A stretch of 14,576 nt of DNA from an uncultured Asticcacaulis sp. (GTDB taxonomy: Bacteria > Pseudomonadota > Alphaproteobacteria > Caulobacterales > Caulobacteraceae), in assembly GCA_946480525.1 (NCBI GenBank), contig CAMLLA010000056.1, positions 1 through 14,576 of the forward strand, given 5' to 3'. Position 1 is the first letter of the stretch, and every line of letters begins with the position of its first letter. The notes beneath the pieces are model-generated. The model did no database searches and was not told where the DNA came from. It saw only the letters and a list, made by a program, of their open reading frames with translations. Of the stretch, positions 6,930 through 14,147 are shown piece after piece. The position numbers and the translations under genes were made by a program.

Positions 6930-7395
6930 AGTGGACCGTCGCGTTCGGAGATGCTTGGCTCCGCCGCCTAGCCCATCGAAAATGCGTAACATTCGACCGA
7001 TGGATAGTTAAGTCCAGTTCTACCTCGCTGAGCAAATGGCTGGGATCGTTTGTTGATTCCAACGCGGGCCAATCGCTGCCGTACCATAGCGCTATGGAAA
7101 TGCCAGACTTGACCAGAGATGTCAGCAATGCAAACCCTTAAATGGCAGCCCGGCATTCATCTCCTGTCGCGCCAGGCAGAAGATGCCGCCGAAGTCTGTC
7201 GCATGCGATCTTGGGACCACGACATCACTGCATGGTCCACGTCAAAAATACCCCTCGCCACTTCCGTCAGATGACACTCACCGCTCGGAACAAGCTCCAG
7301 TCCGCGACATAGGGAGGATATCCACCGGCGCGTTGACAACACAAAACTGCGTCACAGCCGGCCAGAACCCGCCTCGCAATCTCAGGCATGGGCAT
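6930..7395. other. Gap between sppA and receptor terminators; no recognisable gene
   Basis: About 465 bases between two convergent terminators. Short open frames exist on both strands (for example 7129-7272 plus, 7157-7342 minus and 6968-7156 minus), but none has a convincing ribosome site, a known motif or a length above about 62 residues. The minus-strand 61-residue frame has protein-like wording (CRGLELVPSGECHLTEVARG), and could be a relic, but I cannot match it. No tRNA, hairpin array or tandem repeat is seen. Confidence 0.5.
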
Positions 7396-7426
7396 AAAAA
7401 AACGGCGGAAGGTTTCCCTTCCGCCG
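7396..7426 (-). terminator. Rho-independent terminator of the TonB-dependent receptor gene
   Basis: On the minus strand CGGCGGAAGG pairs with CCTTCCGCCG (7426-7417 and 7412-7403) around a GAAA tetraloop and runs into seven T residues (7402-7396). It lies about 26 bases after the receptor stop codon. A GC-rich 10-bp stem with a stable tetraloop and a clean T run makes this a textbook terminator. Confidence 0.95.
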
Positions 7427-7452
7427 CTCTCTCTTATCAGGAGTACTGGTAC

Positions 7453-10428
7453 TTAGAACTTGTACTTGGCGCCCAGACGGACGGTACGCGGCATCTGGTA
7501 GCTGGACGGCAGGCCGTACATTGCGGACAGGGTGCCCACACCACCGACTTCACCATTTTCATGGAACTGGTCGGCGCCCTTGGCGTCGAACAGGTTGAAG
7601 ACTTCGGCCGTCAGAGCCACGGCGCCGACAGTCAGCGGGATCTCGTAAGTCGCCGAAACGTCGACCTTGTTGATCCAGTCACCGTCAAACGACTTGCCGC
7701 GCGGCGTCAGCTTGCCGTTGCAGTACCATGCCGTCGCCGTGGTCGCGACAGCGCGGCCATCGTTGAGCGGATAGTAGCCAATACAGCCGTACTTACGCGG
7801 CGACAGCATCGAGGCCGAACCGCCGATCATCAGGCGATCATTGACCTGGTAAGCGCCGTACGCCTTCAGGGAGATGCCGTGGTGGTTCGGCAGCAGACCG
7901 AAGGAGCCGTCGGTCCAGCCGGGTTCGTCGAAGTCCTGCGTCAGGCCGGTATCGTCCTGACCGTTGTCCGACTTCACGCCGCCTTCGATGTTGCCTTCCG
8001 ACTTGGAAAGCACCAGCGAGCCCGAGGCGAACCACTTGCCGTCCCACGGACGCGACAGGGTGAAGCTCAGGGCTTCGTAGGTACGTTCCGCCTTCGGGAA
8101 GCCAAGGACGTCGGCCGGCAGGGTAACGGTCTTGCCCGCAGCGTCGTCGAAGCTGTCGCCCAGGGTGACGACAACGTCCTTGCCCGGATTGATCAGGACA
8201 TAGCCCGAGCCACCGAACGAGCCACAGTCGTCGCTGTCGATTTCGCCTTCGGCTTCGAGATAGTCACATGCGAAGCCGCCGACATCCAGATCCGCGTCTT
8301 CCATGACCGCGCCCAAGGTCCGGTACATGTAGTTGACGCTGCCGGTCCAGCCGTTCGAGAAGCGCTTTTCCAGGCCGAGGATATACTCGTCGGTGTACTG
8401 GGGCTCCAGGTTATGGCTGACAACCGTTTCCGGTCCGGGTGCAATACCGTTGGACAGGACCGAGTGAACCAGCTGGGTACCGAGGACAGGGACCAGGGTG
8501 GTCGCATCGCGGCTGGTGTAGGTATAGTAGTCTTCGATGAAGTTTTCGGCGCCGGCCAGACGGATGTTGGTGTTGCCGGCGATCGGCAGGTAGTAGCGGC
8601 CGACGAAAGCCGTCAACTTGGTCGTCTTGTCGCCGAACACGTCATAAGACAGGCCGAGACGCGGAGCCACTTGGTTTTCCGAGTTCAGGAACGCGACGCC
8701 ATTGGCGTTATAGTTCGTGAACGTGTCGTTGCGGATGCCCAGGTTCAGGATCAGGCGATCGTTGATTGTCCAGCTGTCCTGAATGTAGAAGGCCGTGTTC
8801 TTGATGTCGAAGATACCACCCGAGAACAGGGTGCGCACGCGGACGCAGTTATTCGTGATGGTGCCCGACGAACCGCAGTTCGTGTTCGGACCGTAGTAGC
8901 GGTAATAGATGCCACCGGAATATTGAGACGTATTGTTTGCGGTCAGTTGCTCCTGATCGGCGCCGACCTTCAGGTGGTGGCGGCCAGCCAGGTTGAAGTA
9001 GAAGTCCGCGTCGATACGCAGGTTTTCGCGCAGGTCGTTGCCGACTTCGACGAGCAGGGCCGGGTTGCCACGGACGACCGTGCCGTTTTCAAAGACGGCG
9101 GCGGCCGAGTCGAGCGCCGAAGCGGTCGTTTGGTCGAACGAGGAGCGACCGTACAGGGCGGAAACCGTAACCCAGTCCGCGAGCTTGCCGGTGTACTTGA
9201 CGATGCGGGTCAGACCACCTTCGCCGGTGTAAACCGGATCGACGACGCCCGTGTCGTATTCATAGTTGTCGGTACGCGTCTGGTCGTCGACAAAGTAGGT
9301 GAATTCGACACGGTGGTCGGGGTTCAGCACGAAGTCGAGACGGCCGCCGTAGAACGGGTCTTCGCGGTTTTCAACGACGCGGCGATAGACAGTGCCGTCT
9401 TCCAGCGACTGCTCGCTCCACTCTTCGAAATCACGCTGGTTGTAGAAGGCGAAGAAGTAGATATGGTCCTTCATCAGCGGACCGGACAGGTAGACGGTCG
9501 AATCGACGTTGTTTACGCCACCCCAACCGCGCGTATAGGTCGGGTTGGCCGGGTCGCTGTCGAAGTCGAGCGCCGCGCGCGGCGACTGCGAAGCCAGCGA
9601 GTCCGGGGTGATGTAGGTCTGGATGCCGCCGTGGAATTCATTGGAACCGCCGCGGGTCGTCGCGATGAAGGCGCCGCCGGTCGAACGGCCGAATTCAGCC
9701 TGATAACCGCCGGTCTTGACTTCGACCTGGTCGTAGAAGTCGAACGGGATGGTCGTGCCACCCAGGAACGTACGGAAGTTCGTGACGTTCATACCGTTTA
9801 CGTAATAAATGTTTTCAGCAGGCGACGAACCCGAGATCGACGGAGGACCGAAAACGTCATTCACCGAGATGCCCGGAACCAGATCGGCCAAGGCTTCGAT
9901 CGAGCGGCCGACCGGAACGCGCGAGGCAACGGTCTGAACGTCAAGAACCGCGCCGGTGGTGGTGCGGTCGAAATCAAGGTTACGGCGGGCCTTGCCACGG
10001 ACGACGACTTCGCCCGTTTGCGCAGGCGCAGCAGCGGCCAGGGTAAAGTCATAGTTCGAAGCCGAACCCAGGGTGACGGTGACGGTGTCGGTCGACCTGG
10101 TGCCGTCCGTGCCGGTGATCGTCACGTCGTACTGACCGACCGGAATCTGGGAGATCTGGAAACGTCCGGCGCTGTCGGCGGTCGCCGTCTGCGTAACACC
10201 GTTGGTCTTGCCGACGATCGTAACCGTCGCGCCGCCAGCGGCAGCGCCGCTTTCAGTCTTGACGTTGCCGACCAGGGTACCGCTGGTCAAATCCTGGGCG
10301 TGTGCGCCCGACGGCATCAGCAGGGCGGCGCTGGTTGCCAGCACGGCGGTGCCGGCAAGCACGGGGAATACCGCATTGCAGATTGTCGTCGTGGCCAGCA
10401 GGCCACTTCGCAAAGTAAGTTTTTTCAC
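7453..10428 (-). CDS. TonB-dependent outer-membrane receptor with CarboxypepD_reg-like N-terminal domain (Oar-like)
   Basis: An outer-membrane transporter of 991 residues that takes up a large substrate using TonB energy. A long signal peptide ends at PSGAHA-Q (cleavage near residue 44). Residues about 48-130 form a carboxypeptidase-regulatory-like Ig-fold domain (GTLVGNVKTESGAAAGGATV, then GRFQISQIPVGQYDVTI). A likely TonB box EVVVRGK is at 140-146. The plug spans about 158-270, with RSIEALADLVPGISV and the stretch ending TGGAFIATTRGGSNEFHGG. A 22-strand-type barrel runs to the terminal Phe of RLGAKYKF. Cys pairs in probable surface loops (NCGSSGTITNNC; CDYLEAEGEIDSDDC; YGCIGYY with WYCNG) suggest disulfide-stapled loops. 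The start is GTG (10428-10426) with GGAGA eight bases upstream. It stands alone with its own promoter and terminator. Oar-like receptors import peptides, glycans or proteins; the substrate here is unknown. Confidence 0.94.
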   Translation of the reverse strand: MKKLTLRSGLLATTTICNAVFPVLAGTAVLATSAALLMPSGAHAQDLTSGTLVGNVKTESGAAAGGATVTIVGKTNGVTQTATADSAGRFQISQIPVGQYDVTITGTDGTRSTDTVTVTLGSASNYDFTLAAAAPAQTGEVVVRGKARRNLDFDRTTTGAVLDVQTVASRVPVGRSIEALADLVPGISVNDVFGPPSISGSSPAENIYYVNGMNVTNFRTFLGGTTIPFDFYDQVEVKTGGYQAEFGRSTGGAFIATTRGGSNEFHGGIQTYITPDSLASQSPRAALDFDSDPANPTYTRGWGGVNNVDSTVYLSGPLMKDHIYFFAFYNQRDFEEWSEQSLEDGTVYRRVVENREDPFYGGRLDFVLNPDHRVEFTYFVDDQTRTDNYEYDTGVVDPVYTGEGGLTRIVKYTGKLADWVTVSALYGRSSFDQTTASALDSAAAVFENGTVVRGNPALLVEVGNDLRENLRIDADFYFNLAGRHHLKVGADQEQLTANNTSQYSGGIYYRYYGPNTNCGSSGTITNNCVRVRTLFSGGIFDIKNTAFYIQDSWTINDRLILNLGIRNDTFTNYNANGVAFLNSENQVAPRLGLSYDVFGDKTTKLTAFVGRYYLPIAGNTNIRLAGAENFIEDYYTYTSRDATTLVPVLGTQLVHSVLSNGIAPGPETVVSHNLEPQYTDEYILGLEKRFSNGWTGSVNYMYRTLGAVMEDADLDVGGFACDYLEAEGEIDSDDCGSFGGSGYVLINPGKDVVVTLGDSFDDAAGKTVTLPADVLGFPKAERTYEALSFTLSRPWDGKWFASGSLVLSKSEGNIEGGVKSDNGQDDTGLTQDFDEPGWTDGSFGLLPNHHGISLKAYGAYQVNDRLMIGGSASMLSPRKYGCIGYYPLNDGRAVATTATAWYCNGKLTPRGKSFDGDWINKVDVSATYEIPLTVGAVALTAEVFNLFDAKGADQFHENGEVGGVGTLSAMYGLPSSYQMPRTVRLGAKYKF

Positions 10429-10501
10429 TCTTGTTTCTCCGGGTTACATTAGAGGGTGTAGGCGCACCCGCCGCAGTCCAGCATTACACGCTGTTAATGA
10501 A

Positions 10502-10530
10502 GTTAAATCGTGCTGTCGTAAATCCGTCAA
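10502..10530 (-). promoter_or_regulatory. Candidate promoter of the TonB-dependent receptor gene
   Basis: On the minus strand TTGACG (10530-10525) and TTTAAC (10507-10502) are separated by exactly 17 bases. This puts the start of transcription near 10495 and gives a leader of about 67 bases before the GTG start. The -35 is strong and the -10 is moderate. Confidence 0.5.
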
Positions 10531-10547
10531 TCGCACGTCACGGATTT
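10520..10547. promoter_or_regulatory. Inverted repeat overlapping the receptor -35 region
   Basis: AAATCCGT (10520-10527) and ACGGATTT (10540-10547) are perfect 8-bp inverted half-sites 12 bases apart, with centres 20 bases or about two helical turns apart. One arm overlaps the proposed -35 hexamer. This fits binding of a dimeric regulator that would block the promoter. The regulator is unknown. Confidence 0.45.
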
Positions 10548-10557
10548 GTCCATATCA

Positions 10558-10575
10558 ATTGAAACCTGTTTCAAT
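10558..10575. promoter_or_regulatory. 18-bp palindrome upstream of the receptor promoter, possible LacI-type operator
   Basis: ATTGAAAC-CT-GTTTCAAT is a perfect inverted repeat of two 8-base arms with a 2-base centre. It lies 28 bases upstream of the proposed -35. The TGAAAC/GTTTCA core resembles LacI/GalR-family operators, which often control TonB-dependent receptors for sugars in Caulobacter relatives, although those usually have a CG centre. A terminator role is unlikely: there is no T run and a 2-base loop cannot form. Confidence 0.45.
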
Positions 10576-10576
10576 A

Positions 10577-11120
10577 AAGTCACAGAAGCAACCTTCCCTT
10601 ACGGAAAGGACGGATTCTACAAGGCTTTTTTTGCCCGTAAATTTTCCTGCTACAGCGCAAAGCATTCTTATAAAAAATTTATAAAAATCCGATTACTATT
10701 TTAAAAACCAATGTTCGCGTAACGGGGTGAAAATAACCCTATTATTGCTGATATGTAAAAAATTCTGTCATCGGGGTGCTCGGAAATTTTCCCGAAAAAA
10801 TGTGGAATTCGGTCAAATTTCAACCACTTTCACCAGACGCAGTCTGTAAAAAATGCCGGGAAACAAATTGTGATCACGAAATTTTCTTTTGCGATCACCG
10901 CAAAATCCGGACGATTATTCAACGATAACGCGTACTGCGGCCAATGGCGACACCGGCTCAGGCGTACAACTGGCCACGATGACATGTATCAGGACGAGAC
11001 TTAGAACCGCCGCCGCGATCCGTGCCGAACGTTTTGAAACAAATATAAGAACCCCGGATGCCATTTCGCCACTCCATGCCTCTTCAAGGCGAGCGAAAGC
11101 AAGTCATGTGCCAGGGCGGC
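10577..11120. other. AT-rich gap upstream of the receptor; no gene seen
   Basis: A stretch of about 540 bases with a sharp drop in GC between about 10600 and 10910, rich in short A and T runs (for example around 10671-10690 and 10701-10710). A short palindrome GTGATCAC occurs near 10871-10878 with GCGATCAC about 20 bases further. The open frames in the GC-richer part (10889-11134 and 11058-11618 plus) are shadows without start signals. It may hold distal regulatory sites or be a relic of insertion; I see no tRNA or clear terminator for the DUF1499 gene. Confidence 0.5.
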
Positions 11121-11891
11121 TCACATCGCCTTGATCAGCTTCACCAGCCGGGATACCCGGCGGCAGTTGTCTCCCAGGTCGGGAATGTCATAACGGCCGA
11201 CAGAGCGAATATCGACGCGGTGATTCTGTATCCGCACGACGACATCCGACCGGAAACCGTAAAGCCCATCCGTATGTGTTGCTTCGACCTGTTCCGGCGT
11301 CTGGCTGACCACCGTGTATTTTTCCGCCTTGAGCAGGCCGGCGACCTGAGCAGCAGTCAGCGCCTTGTTGAAGACGGGTTTGGCGGCAGGACAGGTCAAC
11401 TGATTGATGTCCGCTACCGTCTTTCCTCCCCACGCCATGGACTCATTGCGTGGGACGCGGGGCAAATCTTCCACCCGCAAGGCATCCGGCCCCCGCGCCG
11501 CCGTCACTTTGTCGGAGAATACCAGCGGGTTGTCCCAGTCCGTGGCGACATCGGCGATGGGCGGAAAAGCTTTCAGGGCTTTCTGGAAGGCGTAGAACCC
11601 CGCGACGTAGCTGCCTGAAACAAAGACAGCCGCCAGCGCCCAGAAGGCCAGCCGCCCGGGCGACATGAACAGCGAAATCAGGAGCGAGAGGACCGACACA
11701 GCGAGGGCGCTCAGCGCAATCTTGGGGCCGTAACCCAGCGTCAGGGTCCGAAACCCAAGATCCGCGTTCAGGTACCCCAGACGCGTGACGATCAATACGG
11801 CCACGAAATACACGCCCGTAAGCACGGCCAGGATAACGGCCAAGTGAGCAAAGGCCAGGCCCTTACGGGCTTTGGAAGAATCTACCGTCAA
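11121..11891 (-). CDS. DUF1499 family protein with three N-terminal membrane helices
   Basis: A 256-residue inner-membrane protein. Three hydrophobic segments (about residues 12-35, 55-75 and 81-102) precede a soluble DUF1499 domain (about 107-250). The domain shows the family pattern: an N-terminal PPIADVATDWDNPLVF, a central tract around YTVVSQTPEQVEATHTDG, then FRSDVVVRIQ and VDIRSVGRYDIPDLGDN (as VDIRSVGRYDIPDLG-DNCRR). The molecular function of DUF1499 is unknown. The frame opens with TTG (11891-11889); an in-frame stop lies 36 bases further upstream with no ATG between, so TTG is the best start, with only a weak GGGACG ribosome site. Same strand as the kinase-fusion gene, 121 bases downstream of it. 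Confidence 0.85.
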   Translation of the reverse strand: MTVDSSKARKGLAFAHLAVILAVLTGVYFVAVLIVTRLGYLNADLGFRTLTLGYGPKIALSALAVSVLSLLISLFMSPGRLAFWALAAVFVSGSYVAGFYAFQKALKAFPPIADVATDWDNPLVFSDKVTAARGPDALRVEDLPRVPRNESMAWGGKTVADINQLTCPAAKPVFNKALTAAQVAGLLKAEKYTVVSQTPEQVEATHTDGLYGFRSDVVVRIQNHRVDIRSVGRYDIPDLGDNCRRVSRLVKLIKAM

Positions 11892-11939
11892 GGTGTTATT
11901 GCGTCCCGCACGCCGATAACTTTACTGAATACCAGAACG

Positions 11940-11956
11940 CCACGATTGTTTCGTGG
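11940..11956 (-). other. Small stem-loop after the kinase-fusion gene
   Basis: CCACGA (11940-11945) and TCGTGG (11951-11956) form a 6-bp stem with a 5-base loop between two minus-strand genes. No T run follows on the minus strand, so it is at most a weak or attenuating terminator. Confidence 0.25.
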
Positions 11957-12012
11957 GCACCCTCTTTTATAGCCGGAGAAATGACGGTTCGATGTGTCCA
12001 CGATCCCCCGGA

Positions 12013-13440
12013 TCAGAACCAATCTTCCCCCCGCTCCCCTGTTTGGTCGAGAATTTGCCACGAAATCGCCGCAGGTTCAACGGCTTCTTGCGCAACCGCT
12101 ACGTCAGGCGTCGCGTCAGACACGTCCCGGACGCGGGCGCTGACCCGTTGCCGCCGGATTTCACGGTCGACATTCAGCCAGACCCCGTCAAACCGGACGC
12201 CCGCGTCCACTGCCGAGGCTTCCGCCTCCTCACGCCAGTGCGCCTCGCGAAACGTGGCGTCGAGGAGGACTGCCTGACCGGCCTGCGCCACGCCCCGCCC
12301 CAGGGCAAAGAGGTGGGCATAGGTTCGCCGCGTTTCATCGCCGGCATAGGCTTCACGCGGCAGAGGCTCGAAGGGCGGCCAGTTCCACAGGCGCTTGCGC
12401 AGTTCGTCACTGCGCAGGACCACTGCGCCCGGCGCCCTGCCTTTATTGGCCGCAACCGCGCGCGCATAGGTGCTCTTGCCTGAGCCTGACAACCCTCCGA
12501 CCGCCGTCAGACTGGCCGTAACGGGCTTGAGGAAGGCGCGCGCCGCATCGAGATACATCCGTGCCTGGTCATTTTCACCGTTGTTGGCGCTTACGTGGCA
12601 ACGCACGCCGGCGCGTACCGACATGAACAATGGCAGCAATCGCAGTCCTTCGTACAATCCGGCTTCGCCTTCGGATCGCGCGGCCTGTTCCAGCCACGCA
12701 TTCATGATCCGGTTGGCCGCCGTCCTGCGACCCCGCACCCACAGATCCATCAACAGAAAGCCAAGGTCGTAGAGCACGTCTATCCAGCTCAGACGGTCAT
12801 TGAACTCGATGCAGTCGAACAACACCGGCCGGCCACCTTCGATGAGGATGTTACCTAGATGCAGGTCCCCGTGGCACCGCCGCACATGACCGTCGGCAAA
12901 GCGGCGACAAACCAGCGAAACGACGTCCTTATAGGCGTCGTTGACCTCGATGCGATAAGCGGCAATGTCCGCGGTGCTCAATATCCCATCGAAGTGCGAT
13001 ATGTTTTTATCATTTGAATCAATTACATATTTTATATTGTGGATATGCTGTTCGTCACGACACACCTCGGCGCCTGCGTGGAACCGCGCAATGCTTTCAC
13101 CCAGTTCCTGCATCAGCTCCATATCCGGTGACCAATCCGGTTCAGCGCTGCATTCCGCCAGAACGGCCGAAGTGTCGAACCGCCGCATCACCAGAACGGC
13201 CTCGCCTTCGACCTCGCTCACCTCTTTATAGATGTCAGCGGCGGTCCGACGATTGAACACCAGTTCGCGTTCCAGCGCCACGCGCCGCTTTTCCGGCGAG
13301 GTAAAGTCGAGAAAGCCGAAATCGACGCTCTTCTTGAGCTTATAGGCTGTGTCGTTTTTCAAGATGACGGTAGCGCAGGAGGTTTCGATCACGCGATCGG
13401 CGCCGCTCGACAGGACCTTCAGGGCGTTTTGCAGGGACAT
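12013..13440 (-). CDS. Two-domain protein: aminoglycoside phosphotransferase-like kinase fused to P-loop kinase
   Basis: A 475-residue cytosolic protein of the widespread bifunctional APH/ATP-binding type (COG2187 plus COG0645). The N-terminal two-thirds is an APH-like protein-kinase fold with the catalytic loop CHGDLHLGNIL (residues 189-199; Asp192, Asn197) and the metal-binding Asp of PVLFDCIEFND. The C-terminal third is a P-loop kinase with Walker A GGLSGSGKST (315-324), followed by RSDELRKRLWN and LLDATF, typical of gluconate/zeta-toxin-like small-molecule kinases. The substrate is unknown and resistance should not be assumed. The frame opens at GTG 13467; I prefer ATG 13440 because the protein reads MSLQNALKVL from there, but neither start has a clear Shine-Dalgarno. 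It is divergent from the HAD gene with a gap of only 78 bases. Confidence 0.87.
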   Translation of the reverse strand: MSLQNALKVLSSGADRVIETSCATVILKNDTAYKLKKSVDFGFLDFTSPEKRRVALERELVFNRRTAADIYKEVSEVEGEAVLVMRRFDTSAVLAECSAEPDWSPDMELMQELGESIARFHAGAEVCRDEQHIHNIKYVIDSNDKNISHFDGILSTADIAAYRIEVNDAYKDVVSLVCRRFADGHVRRCHGDLHLGNILIEGGRPVLFDCIEFNDRLSWIDVLYDLGFLLMDLWVRGRRTAANRIMNAWLEQAARSEGEAGLYEGLRLLPLFMSVRAGVRCHVSANNGENDQARMYLDAARAFLKPVTASLTAVGGLSGSGKSTYARAVAANKGRAPGAVVLRSDELRKRLWNWPPFEPLPREAYAGDETRRTYAHLFALGRGVAQAGQAVLLDATFREAHWREEAEASAVDAGVRFDGVWLNVDREIRRQRVSARVRDVSDATPDVAVAQEAVEPAAISWQILDQTGERGEDWF

Positions 13441-13518
13441 GATCCACGCCGCTAAGCTCTTTTGCACGCTTTGGCAACTGCCGCTTGACCGGCAAAACGC
13501 CGGCTGGCAAGGACAGGC

Positions 13519-14136
13519 ATGTCCCTACACGCTCCTCCGACTATCGCAGATACCGTCCAGGCCCTGATCTTCGACTGCGACGGCACGCTTGCCGACACCT
13601 TTGCGGCGCACTACCGCACGTTCAAATCGGCGCTTATTCCTTACAATGTGGAATTTACCACGGCATTCTATGCCGCAAGACTTGGATTGTCGCGCCGGCA
13701 GATGCTGGCGGCCCTGCAGGCCGAAACCGGGGTCGCGTTCGACGACGCGGACGTGGCGGCGCGCACGCCGCCGATCTTCCTCCAGCACCTGAATGCGGTC
13801 AAGGCCGTCCCGTTTTCAGAGACCCTTGTGCGCCGCCATCATGGCAAGCTGAAACTGGCCGTGGCTTCTGCCGGCGTGCGCAACGTCGTCACGGCCTCAC
13901 TTGAGACAATTGGTCTTCTGAACTTCTTCGATACCGTAGTGACGATCGAAGATACGGGCGTCGGCAAGCCGGCGCCGGATCTGTTCCTGAAAGCCGCCGA
14001 ACGCTTGAATGTGCCGCCCGCCACGTGCCACGTCTTCGAAGACAGCAATGAAGGCATTGAGGCGGCCCACCGTGCCGGCATGGCCTGCACCGACATCCGC
14101 CCCTACTACACAAGCGATCCGGCCGCCTGGGCCTGA
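13519..14136 (+). CDS. HAD-superfamily hydrolase (phosphatase/beta-phosphoglucomutase-like)
   Basis: A 205-residue HAD hydrolase. Motif I is FDCDGTLADT (nucleophile Asp19, acid/base Asp21), motif II is the Ser117 of VASAG, motif III is Lys150 in GVGKPAPD, and motif IV is FEDSNEGI with Asp175. A helical cap between motifs I and II (about residues 29-95) places it in the subfamily of beta-phosphoglucomutase and phosphoglycolate phosphatase. The substrate is not readable, though the short cap and DSNEGI suit small sugar phosphates. The ATG at 13519 has AAGGA (13509-13513) five bases upstream. It is transcribed away from the kinase-fusion gene and ends 11 bases before the PdxH stop, converging on it. 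Confidence 0.88.
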   Translation: MSLHAPPTIADTVQALIFDCDGTLADTFAAHYRTFKSALIPYNVEFTTAFYAARLGLSRRQMLAALQAETGVAFDDADVAARTPPIFLQHLNAVKAVPFSETLVRRHHGKLKLAVASAGVRNVVTASLETIGLLNFFDTVVTIEDTGVGKPAPDLFLKAAERLNVPPATCHVFEDSNEGIEAAHRAGMACTDIRPYYTSDPAAWA

Positions 14137-14147
14137 GCCGTGCAGGC

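Noticed and set aside
7183..10452. Uninterrupted 1089-residue open frame on the plus strand, antisense to the receptor gene
   Set aside because: It is in register with the receptor codons on the other strand, and its Val/Ala/Asp/Arg-rich low-complexity wording is what GC-biased codons give in antisense. It has no domain, and runs backwards through the receptor terminator hairpin.
10871..10878. GTGATCAC palindrome as a CRP-type site
   Set aside because: CRP/FNR sites need half-sites separated by about six bases (TGTGA-N6-TCACA); here the arms are fused, so the fit is poor.
11953..12483. 176-residue plus-strand frame antisense to the P-loop kinase domain
   Set aside because: Shadow frame; the opposite strand has an intact Walker A kinase domain.
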